A DNA stretch of 64,000 nt, taken from Astragalus membranaceus (Eukaryota; Streptophyta; Magnoliopsida; Fabales; Fabaceae). The number at the start of each line of letters is the position of its first letter. The first letter of the stretch is position 1. Shown here in pieces: positions 43,308 to 52,841 of this stretch. The notes beneath the pieces are model-generated. The model searched no databases. It was not told where the DNA came from and was given only the letters and a program-made list of their open reading frames with translations. The stretch is taken from the NCBI GenBank assembly GCA_039519185.1, contig CM076846.1, positions 132,963,027 to 133,027,026 of the forward strand, read 5' to 3'. Position numbers and translations under genes: made by a program.

Positions 43308-43315
43308 CTGCCACT

Positions 43316-43599
43316 CAATTCAATGATCTCAAACACAAACTCAAAGTGGTTCAATTTCCCCACCTTAAGTTTGAGGGGGGAGTAGGAGACCAACAAAGAA
43401 GTCAAAGTAGCATGAACATGAACCCGCATTAGTGCCCTGACATATGCCCTAGAAAATCTGCTTCAGATAGTTAAAGTGCAGTATCTGTATTCTGATCTAG
43501 AATTCTGTTACGAGTTTGTTAGGTTACAATCCACTGTATAAATACTCTCTTGTATCTGATTCAAATCATTCAATGAAATTCCATTTCAAAATCACTCTC
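43316..43599 (+). repeat. End of copia pol, polypurine tract and LTR-like segment
   Basis: The copia frame resumes (FNDLKHKLKVVQFPHLKFEG) and ends at a purine-rich TTTGAGGGGGGAGTAGGAG near 43371-43389. The next about 210 bp contain CTGTATAAATACTC near 43536, a likely TATA box, as expected in a short copia 3' LTR. The exact LTR start is unclear. It is cut at 43600 by the minus-strand copia element. Confidence 0.6.
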
Positions 43600-43800
43600 T
43601 GTTAATGATGGTGAATCATAGGTGAAATGTAGAAATGAAATCATAATCTCTTATTTTTCTTGATGAATCATTACAAGTGCAGCTTATATACAAGTATTGT
43701 TGAATGTAAAACTGTTGGACCAGAAAACTAACAATTCTAACTGTATGGTTAAGTAAATACATCGTAAAGTAAATAACTGTACAGAGGAGAAACGTATACA
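43600..43800 (-). repeat. 3' LTR of minus-strand copia element (201 bp)
   Basis: On the minus strand it starts TGTATACGTTTC directly after the polypurine tract AGGGGAGGTATTAGT and ends CATCATTAACA. This is short even for copia. The 5' LTR would lie right of 47320 but is not in place, because SIRE inserted there or the element is truncated. Confidence 0.7.
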
Positions 43801-46800
43801 ACTAATACCTCCCCTCAAGTTGGAGTGTACAAACTAAGGAGACCCAACTTGGATATGAGAGACATAAATAGAGGTTTGGCCAATGCTTTGGTGAATGGAT
43901 CAGCCAACTGATGTTTTGTGGGAACATGAAAAAGGTTGATGAACTTTGTGGTGATGTGTTCACGGATGAAATGAACATCTATATCAATATGTTTCGATCT
44001 TTCATTTAATGTAGGATTGCTAGCAAGTTGTATATATGGCCGACTTGCTGTCACAAAACACTTTGCAAGAGGGAACTTCAATTTGAAAGGTTCTCAGTAG
44101 TTGCTTCAGCCAAAGAAGTTCAGTAGTGAGCAATGTTGGTGCTCTCTATTCAGCTTCTGCAGAAGATCTTGATACAGTGGGTTACTTTTTCGACTTCCAA
44201 ATGACCAACGAATCACAAATGAAGATACAGAAACCTGTTGTAGACTTTCTGGTAGATACACAACTACCCCAGTCTGAGAATGTCAGGTCTTGAAATTATA
44301 AGATACGTGAGCCTCCTTATGAGTCTTCTGTATTGGGAAACATCAACAAGCAATTCACTGTCAGAATCAGTGACTTTTAAGTTTGAGTCCATGGGAGTTG
44401 GCAAGGGTTTCCAATTAAGAAAACCAGTATCTGTGAGTAATTGAAGCGCATACTTTCTTTGGCACAAATAAATGCCTTTTTCGGATGAGGCAATCTCAAG
44501 ACCAAGAAAATACTTGAGAGGGCCAAGTAATTTTAGTTTGAACAGTCCTTGCAACAAGGTTTGTGTTTCCAGAATGAACTTGGGAGTAGGACCAGCAAGG
44601 ATGATGTCATCCACATACAACAATAGGGCCACAAAAGAAGTACCTGAGCCCTTAGTGAAGAGAGATGGATCAACACTAGATTGTGAAAAACCATGAGTGA
44701 TGATGTAGTAGAGAATTTGGTGAACCATTGGCGATATTCTTGCTTAAGTCCATACAAGGACTTGTTGAGTTTACACGCCATGTTGTCACCTTTGCTAGGG
44801 TAGCCTAAAGAAAGTTTCATGTACACCTCCTCAAGGAGATCTCCATTGAGGAAAGCATTGTTTACATCCAATTGGACCAATTGCCAATTGAGTTGTGCAG
44901 CTAGGGCAAGCAATACTCTAACAGTGGTGATGGTTGCTACAGGAGAAAAGGTATCCACAAAGTCAAATCCTAGTTGCTGTGTAAAACCTTGAGCAACTAG
45001 TCTTGCTTGATACCTATCCAAGCTCCCATCTGCTTTGTATTTCACCTTGAAAATCCACTTGCAACCTATGCTCTTCTTCCCAGGGGGTAGAGATTGGATG
45101 TTCCAAGTGTTGTTGGCCTCAAGGGCATTAATCTCCTCCTCCATTGCTTTACACCATTCAACTTGCTTACAAGCTTGATGGTGGTAGAGGGGTTTAGGGA
45201 TGGTTGAGACTTGGAGTATATAGTCATGGTAGCTAGGTTGGAAATTAGAGTAAGATAGATGAGGTTCTATAGGATACTTAGTTGCACAGACATATTCTTA
45301 CAGGTATGGTGGAGGATTATGGTCTCTGGTTGACCTACGAAGGAGAGGTTCTGGTGCTGGTTGGTTAACAGGCTTTTGTGGAGTGAGTTGGTCAAGATTT
45401 GGTGGCTATTTAGAGTCATCACAGAATGGGATAGGGGTTCCAGAAGGTAGAAGGAGAACAATCTCAGGTTCTGGTGAGGTATCCTGTGGTAATGTTGGCA
45501 GTATTATGTCAGGGAAGGGATTTGATTCTTTTTTTGTGAAGGTTTGGAATGGGAAGGTGTCTTCATGGAATAAGACATCCCTAGAGATTGTGAATTTTCT
45601 AGTGGCAAGGTCATAGAAGTTATAGCCTTTTACACCAGGGGGTAACCTAGGAAGACACAAGGTGAAGTTCTAGGAGAAAATTTGGTTGAGTTGAGGAATG
45701 GTGGCAGCATAAGCTAGGCAACCAAAAATTTTCATTGATTCATATGCTGGCAATTTACCATGGAGGAGTCCAAAAGGAGATTTACCTTCCAACATAGGTG
45801 ACAGGGTTCGGTTGATGATGTGAGCTGCTGTACAAACACCATCTCCTCATAATTTTATGGGAAGGTTGCTATGGAACATCAGTGCCCGTGCCACATTCAG
45901 CAGGTGTTGGTGTTTTCTCTCCACCACTGAGTTTTGCTGAGGTCTATAAGGGCAGGTGAGTTGGTGTTCAGTTCCTTGATCCTGCAAAAACTGATTCATG
46001 GCCAACTCTTTGGCATTGTCTGAACACAAGTACTTAATAGACTTGTTAAATTGTGTTTTAACATAGGCAAAAAAAATGTTTTATCATGTCAATGGCTTCT
46101 GATTTCTGGCCTAACATGTAGAGCCAAGTAAATCTGATGTAGTCATCCACAACAGTCAAGAAATAGCTCTTAGAGTCATATGTTGCTTTGCTAAAAGGTC
46201 CGCAAATGTCACAATGGATTAAATCAAAAGATTCTTTGGACATATGATTAGAGTGAAAGAAGGGGGGTCTTTTATACTTAGCTAGAGGACAGATTTTACA
46301 GTCATGAGAATCATAATTGGAAGGAACAACAAAAAAACAGTTTATTACTAACAAGTCTCAATACATTATCAGATGGATGTGCTAGTCTACTATGCCATAT
46401 ATTGGCTTTCTGTATTGAAGGAGAAACAGAAATAGAAGGCAAAACAGAATTACAAACTGCTACAGAATTACAAACTGTGTCATAAACCTGTGGTTTATTA
46501 CAATGTGTAAAAGAAGGATTGTTTGGGAATGCAAGCATGCATGGTGTAGAGATCATTGTCAAGGATACCCTTACCAATCTCTGTCAGTAGTTGTGCAAAG
46601 TTATTTTAGGTGATATAGTGACTGAACCTATGCCTATGACAGGAATTTTTGTTAAATTTGGTAAGGTGAAAAAATTATTGTATATGGGCCTAAAAGAGCT
46701 AAACAGAGACAAAAGGCAACAAATGTGTGAGGAAGCACCAGAATAAAAAATCCAAGTACTATGGCTTAAAGACTCGAGAATGGATAGGACCATACCTAGG

Positions 46801-47320
46801 TTAGACTTGGAAGACTGATTAGTCTAAGGAATGGAAGCTTTTGCCATTTGAGCTTGAATGAATTGTAGCATCATCTCATACTGTTGGGGGGAGACATGAG
46901 CAGGGCCATAGTTCCCACGTTCTTGAAGCACTTCTCTTTGAGGTGACCAATGAGACCACAATGAGAGCATGTAGGTCTCTCTCTTCTTGGCTGTTTGTTG
47001 TACTGAGTCTGCACAGCACAAGCCATAGGTGCTTCAGTGATGGCAGGGCAAGAACCAACTTGTCTTTGTTTTTCTTCTTAAGACACAAGGGAAAAGACTT
47101 GATCAATTTTGGGGAGAGGATCCATAAGAAGGATCTGACCACGAACAGATACATATTGTTCGTTTAATCCCATCAGAAAATTGTGCACACATTCATTCTG
47201 AAGATGGTCAATAAGTGGTTAAACACCCTCACAAGTATATGTATGAGTGGGATTATATTCACCTAGTTGCTCCCACATTCCTTTGAAATTGGTGTAATAA
47301 GCGCTAACAGAAGAAACACA
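43801..47320 (-). pseudogene. Ty1/copia polyprotein, decayed (minus strand)
   Basis: From right to left on the minus strand: zinc-knuckle region near 46890-47040 in shifted frames (CSHCG-like); protease region 46584-46793 with WIFYSGASSHIC (catalytic Asp replaced by Tyr-Ser at the usual D-S/T-G position); pre-integrase IWHSRLAHPSDNVL at about 46370; integrase with FDLIHCDICGPF, TVVDDYIRFTWLY and RPQQNSVVERKHQHLL; RT 44533-45144 with KWIFKVKYKADGSLDRYQAR, VDTFSPVA and LVQLDVNNAFLNGDL; RT palm in the next frame with LLLYVDDIILAG; and RNase H 43815-44081 ending KHQLADPFTKALAKPL. Several frameshifts and stops separate these blocks. The gag N-terminus is missing beyond 47320. Confidence 0.88.
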
Positions 47321-48511
47321 TGTTGAACCAAGGACAAACACTCTTTGTTTTGTATGATAACAAATTACAATATGTCTACTAATGGTTACAGTTGAACAAA
47401 AGTACAGGACATGAATCAAAGAGCAGGATATCTTAAAGTGTAGCGGCTTGGAGGAAAACAACCGATTCATGACTTGGTTTTAAAAGAACCTGTGTTGGGA
47501 AGAAAACAATCGATTCTTGTCTTAGTTGTATTAAGCACTAAATCGATTTATGACTTGCTTTCTCTTAAGCAAGGAATCGATTTTTTAACTTGTTTTGGAA
47601 GCCAAAAATCAATTTCTCTCCTATTTACTTAAAGCACATAATCGATTTCAAACTATGTTTTTATAAGCAAACAATTGATTGTATAATAGTGTTAAAAAGT
47701 GCTTCAACGGTCATATTTCTACAAACCCTATAAATAGGCACTTAGGGTTTTTTCACGAATGCAGAGGGAACACAACGCACAACTCAAAAATCAAAAACAG
47801 AAGAAAAGAACTCTCACTGTCATATTATTTCTTCAAGTTCTTCATCGTTAAATCCAAATCACTCATCTCTCTCAACTACTATACTGTTATACTGCTTGAG
47901 TGATTGGATCATAGTTTTTCAGTTGTATTCATCTATTACTTGGTTGTTGTGAAATCCTGGGAAGTGTTCTTGGGTAATTCAATCGGGAAGATTGAGTTGT
48001 TAGCGAAATCCTTAGCGGGGAGCTTGGGTTCTCAATTTGGGGAAAATTGAGAGTGGTGTGGTAGCTATAGGGAAGTTGCTTGCTTGTAAGATGTTGAAGA
48101 AGTTCTTCTCATATAGTGGTTGTTATCAAGTCCAAAGGTTGCAAAGCCGGAGGCCGAGGACGTAGGGCTTTTATCCCGAACCTCGTAAAAATCACGGTGT
48201 ATCTCTTTCCATTCTCTTTACTTTGTTTTTTGTTTATATTTTTTTATCGTTATATTTGATTTCATTGCGCTGCGTTCAATATCACAATTTGTTTATCGTT
48301 AAAGTTGATAATAGTGTGGTTAGCGTAAAATATCAATGTAACTGGTTCTATCATAGTTATAGCTTGCTTAGGTATTGCATATAGTTTAAATCGTATTTTC
48401 CGCATTCGATTTAAACGTGCGTTAATTTTTTGAAAATTAAAAATATTTCAATTTTAGCGTATAACCTTATTCACCCCCCACCCCCCTCTAAGGATATCAT
48501 ATAGTCCAACA
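47321..48511 (+). repeat. 5' LTR of SIRE-type copia element
   Basis: 1191 bp from TGTTGAACCAAGG to TATAGTCCAACA, followed directly by a primer-binding site. Ends and several blocks match the solo LTR at 21313-23114. It is shorter because the ATCGAT array and the 57-bp repeat have fewer copies. TATA box CCTATAAATAGGC at about 47729. Confidence 0.92.
47461..47679. repeat. Decayed ATCGAT array in SIRE LTR
   Basis: ATCGAT at 47509, 47542, 47576 and 47641, with one-base variants ATCAAT at 47608 and ATTGAT at 47674, all 32-34 bp apart. The changes are C-to-T type at the CpG, so the array has the same period as in 21711-22067. Confidence 0.9.
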
Positions 48512-48513
48512 AT

Positions 48514-48522
48514 TGGTATCAG
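48514..48522 (+). promoter_or_regulatory. Primer-binding site of SIRE element
   Basis: TGGTATCAG follows the LTR after two bases. The usual next bases (AGC) are replaced by TAGC, a small change. It is complementary to the initiator tRNA-Met 3' end. Confidence 0.8.
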
Positions 48523-48579
48523 TAGCTAGAAATTGCATATAGAGCTTAACATCTCGCAATTTTATTTTATTTATTTATT

Positions 48580-50467
48580 TTGATCATGGGTTCATTTATG
48601 ACAGAGGGGATGTCCTTCAATAGGCCACCCTTGTTCGATGGGACTAACTATGACTATTGGAGTAGTCGAATGAAATGTCATGTGCAGCCTATAGATTTCA
48701 CTTTATGGAGGATCATTGTTGATGGACCACTTATTCCTATGAGAATCAAAATTACTAAACCAGGTGTTGCTGTTGACGGAGATACTACTAAATCTCAAGC
48801 TACTGGCAAAGCTGAGGAAGTACCTATTGAAGATGTCTATGCCATTGACTTGAGTGAGCTAAGAAAGTCTGAGTTAGATAAAATATCTCTAAATTCCAAA
48901 GCAATGAACATTCTTCACTTATCTCTATGTGAAGAAGAGTATGGAAGGGTAAAAGGTTGTCAGACAGCAAAAGAAATTTGGGACTGTTTGGAAGCAACAC
49001 ATGTTGGCATGAGTCAAGTGAAAGATACAAAAATTAGAGTTCTCACTTATGAGTATGAAGCTTTTAAAATGAAGGAAGGTGGATCTCTTGCAGCTATGCA
49101 CCAAAGTTTAAATCTGAAAGTGAATAACTTGAGAGCACTTGGGAAGAAGTATTCAACAAAAGATTTGAATGGGAAGATTCTTGCATCCTTGACTAGTGAG
49201 TTCTTTCCTAAAACTTGTGCTATCACTGAAGCCAAAGATATTGGCACTTTACCTCAAGAAGACTTGATTGGGTCACTTCTTGCGTTTGAGGTGGTGTTGG
49301 CCGCTAAAAAGGCTCAAGAAAACGAAGCGGTCAAAGAAAGCAAGTCTCTTGCTCTTGCTGCTAAGACTCCTAAGATGGAAAGGAAAGAGGTTGAGTCTGA
49401 TGAAGAATCTGATGATGAAGACATGGCTATGTTTGCCAAGAAATTCAAAAAATTCATGAGACTCAACAAGCTTGGAAAGGGTGACTATTCAAAGAAATTT
49501 GGGTACAACAAATAAGACAATTATGAGAGAAGAGATGATCAACAAAAATGTTTTGAATGCAACAAACCGGGTCATCTCAAAGTAAATTGTCCTAAGCTAA
49601 AATCCAAGTACCAACAAAAGAAAGCCATGAAGGCTACATGGGACAACACAGATATTGATGGTGATACAGATGAAGAAGGGGAGGTTGCAAATGCTGTTTG
49701 TCTTATGGCAAATGACACACCTGAGGCTACATGGGACAATCTTGACACTGATAGTGAAACAGATGAAGAAGAGAAGGCTGCCAATGTTGTTTGTCTTATG
49801 GCAAATGACACCCCTAAGGTAATCCTTACTAACCATAGTCTTTCTGATTCACTTGAGCATGATGATTTATTTGATGATGTTTGTAGTAGTCAAGATTTGA
49901 GTGAGGCCTTTGAAGCTCTTTATAATGAACATGAAACTCTTTTGGTAAAATCTAAGAATTTGACAAAGAGCAACAAAAGCATGCTCACTCAAATTTGAGA
50001 ATGAGGTAGCTAAGTTGAAGAATGAGCAACATGAAACTAAACCTTTCAACCTTGAGCTTCTTGAGCTTAAACAAAATTTTGAAAAAGTCAATGTTGAAAA
50101 TGAAATTTTGAAAGAATATTTAAAAAAGATTGAGGTAGGTGAAAAGACCTTAACCAAGATACTTCACTCCCAACATGAATATGTTGATATGAGAGGTATT
50201 GGGTATGAAGGTAATTCCACCTCCTCTGTTTTGAAAAAGAAAGTGATTTTTGTAGCTGCCACTTCAAGTAAGACACCAACTGTTTTCTCTTACACTTATT
50301 GTCAAAAAGGGAACCATAGCTCCCATAGATGCCCTATTCGTAGATTGTGTGAGCTTGGTACCCTTATACCTGCTTGTAAGAAACCAAGGTGGATTGTGAA
50401 AACAAACCCCTTGATGACTAACCCCCAAGGACCCAACAAAATTTGGGTACCTCGTACTAGTTGTTAA
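48580..50467 (+). pseudogene. SIRE gag (broken)
   Basis: Starts ATG at 48580 or 48586 (MGSFMTEGMSFNRPPLFDGT), a typical copia gag N-terminus with NYDYWSSRMKCH. The UBN2-type core includes EIWDCLEATHVG and KDTKIRVLTYEYEAFKM. A TAA at 49513 interrupts just before the zinc knuckle CFECNKPGHLKVNC (49551-49592). Then comes a duplicated acidic segment (CLMANDTPEATWDN, 49627-49820), a coiled-coil-like region, a frameshift near 49996, a second CCHC-like motif CQKGNHSSHRC near 50302, and a stop at 50465. The long gag with extra C-terminal region is a SIRE feature. Gag would form the virus-like particle. Confidence 0.88.
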
Positions 50468-50479
50468 AGTTCCTTTTGC

Positions 50480-50872
50480 AGGTTGGTCAGTCATCCAAGA
50501 AGAAAAATGTGTGGATGGTTGATAATGGATGCTCAAGGCATATGACTGGTGACGCTTCACTATTCTTGAAGTTGAGCAACAAAGCTAGTGGATCTGTAAA
50601 GTTTGCCAACAATGAATCTGCTCAAGTAATAGGTAAATGTTGTGTGGGTAAGGAAAACACAATCAAAATTAAAAATGTTTTACTAGTTGATGGTGTGAAA
50701 TTTAACTTGCTAAGTGTTAGCCAATTATGTGATAGTGATTTTGATGTGCATTTTTCTGTTGATAAATGTGTTATTACTCATAGATCTTCTAAACTTTATA
50801 TTACTGGCTTTCGAGAAAATAATGTATATTATGTTGATTTTGATTATGTGAGTAATGATATTGTATGCATGC
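50480..50872 (+). pseudogene. SIRE protease domain, cut by insertion
   Basis: Encodes VWMVDNGCSRHMTGDASLF, where D-N-G replaces the usual copia D-S-G at the active site, followed by VKFANNESAQVIGKC and NLLSVSQLCDSDF. The frame ends at C-M-L where the Tekay-type element begins (50873). The following pre-integrase is found at 60410. Confidence 0.85.
50868..50872. repeat. Target-site duplication CATGC (left)
   Basis: CATGC precedes the LTR at 50873 and is repeated at 59238-59242 after the 3' LTR. A third copy is at 60401-60405. Confidence 0.9.
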
Positions 50873-52790
50873 TGTAACGCAAAAATAATTTAATTATTTA
50901 TTTAATTAAATTATTTAGGTATTTTATTGGTATAGTCATATTAAAATAATAATATGGTGTTTCATTTAAATCAGGGAGTGGTGTTTAGTAATTAAGTTGA
51001 GTAGTAGAAGGAGGCCCGTGATCCAAGAGCCCAATGGCATAGGCGCATAAATGAGAACATTAGCTAGGGTTTTGATCACTTGCACTTTTTTGAAAAAAAA
51101 AAAGAGAGATTGCGAAGAGAGAAGAGAGGGGTGGCGGCGCAATCAAGGAGAAAGAGGAGAGGAGCTCTTGTTGCTGTGGTTCTTTGGAGTTTTCGTGAGA
51201 GGGGATCTCGTATTCGGCAAATCTAAGGTAAGGGTGGTTTCTACCTTTATAATGGGGTGTATGATGGGTGTTATGTGGGAAATAGGCTCTATGTTGTCTC
51301 TTTGATTTTGTTTGGTGTCTATTTGGTGATGTTTGAATGTATTCATGATGATTGCAATTTGGTGTTTGGTGATTGATCATGGTGGAAATCCAAAAAAAAT
51401 TGGTCCCTAGGCGCCATGGGCGCCATTGATGTTGTATGTCGCATATGTTGTTGCTGTTGTCCTGATTCTGGGCGCCATGGGCGCCTGTCTGGTGATGGGT
51501 GTTCTGGCGTAGGCGCACTGGGCGCCATAGGCGCCGTGCTGCCGTTTGTGTTCTGGCGCTGGCGCACTGGGCGCCATGGGCGCCGTGGTGCATTGTAAGG
51601 TGTTGCGTTTCCGTGTTGCGGGTGCCTGGGCGCCAAGGGCGTCGAATCTTGGCTGCCGTGTTGATGTGTTGCCTCTAGGCGCCTCCCTGGGCGCCGTCCT
51701 CTGTTGTTGTCCTGCTGGGCGCCCTCCTGGGTGCCATTTTCTGTGTTGTTTGGCTTGCTGGGCGCCATCAAGGGAGCCATTTTCTGATGGTTTGGGGTGC
51801 CTCATGTGGCTGTCCCGTGGTGTTTGGCGCAGTGGGTGCCGTAGGCGCCTTGATTGGCTGCCTGTCTGTGGTTGTTGGTGACTGGGCACCTGGGTGACTG
51901 TCCCGGTGGTCATTGTCATTGGTGTTGTAAATTGGTGTTGTCATTGGTGTCGTATAATTGTTGTTGGCATTGGCGTTGTAAAATTGTTGTTGTTCCAGGT
52001 GTTGTAAATTTTGTCGTCATTGGTGTTGTAAATTGTCGTTGTTCTCGGTGTTGTAAAATTGTTGTTGCCATTAACGTTGTAAATCTATTGGTGTCTTTGG
52101 TGTCGGTGGTTGTTGATGTTACGGTCAAGTTGTTAGACTGTCCTATAGGTGTTGGTGTTCTTGGTGATGATATAACAGGTGATGTGCCTATTTTATTGGC
52201 TAAAGTGATAGGTGATGGGTCTATGAACATTTGTTGATATTGGTGTTGTTGTGTCACTTAGATGACTATTGTTGTTGATTTTCTCTGGTGCATTGTTCAT
52301 GGTGTCGCATACATTTCATATGCATTATTTTGGTGATGAAGACTTCGGCCTTGGAGCTATAGGTGATGATGATGATGCTCAAAAAAAAAAACTTGGTGAT
52401 GATATAGGTGATGATGCCCTTATTGGCTATTTTATTGGTGATGATGCCCTTCTGTTTGAATGTTACCCCTATGCTGGTAACGTGCAGATGATTGCGAGTG
52501 AAGGCATGTCTACCTTCGCTAGTCGAGTCGGGTCGTCGCTCTGATATGTAGCACTCGGGGGGGATGAACGCTAGTCTTTATTAGTTGTCCCTATTATTTG
52601 ATTGCTGAAGTTTTATGGTGATGTTATGATTATTCATTTGAACCTTTATTTTATTCCGCTGCGTGGTGATAGAGTTACTGTCATGTAGACTGAACAGGTG
52701 TTTTGGGGGTTCGTCCCATTTATGGTGATGTTATGATTATTCATTTGAACCTTTATTTTATTCCGCTGCGTGGTGATAGAGTTACTGTTA
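50873..52790 (+). repeat. 5' LTR of Tekay-type element, rearranged at its 3' end
   Basis: Starts TGTAACGC and matches the 3' LTR closely up to about 52440, with GGCGCCATGGGCGCC-type palindromes at 51411-51600. It then differs: the GGTACCACATGC segment is missing, while a GGTAACGTGCAGATGA segment absent from the 3' LTR is kept. After 52700 a block of about 100 bp (TTTATGGTGATGTTATGATT...) is duplicated (52613-52703 and 52720-52800), and no GGGTGTTACA end is found. Confidence 0.8.
51405..51870. repeat. GGCGCC palindrome cluster in 5' LTR
   Basis: Repeated GGGCGCCATGGGCGCC-type inverted motifs, at least six in this span, roughly 60-75 bp apart at first. They explain the overlapping Pro/Arg- and Cys/Gly-rich open frames on both strands. 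The same cluster is at 57768-58210. Confidence 0.9.
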
Positions 52791-52841
52791 TGTATTGTCA
52801 ATTATCTCTAACCGTTGTTTATGTTGTAGCTTTGAGTTGAA

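Noticed and set aside
51060..51919. Long Pro/Arg/Gln-rich frames on the minus strand and Cys/Gly-rich frames on the plus strand
   Set aside because: Produced by the repeated GGCGCC palindromes in the LTR; the same frames recur in the second LTR at 57430-58278, so they are not an independent gene family.
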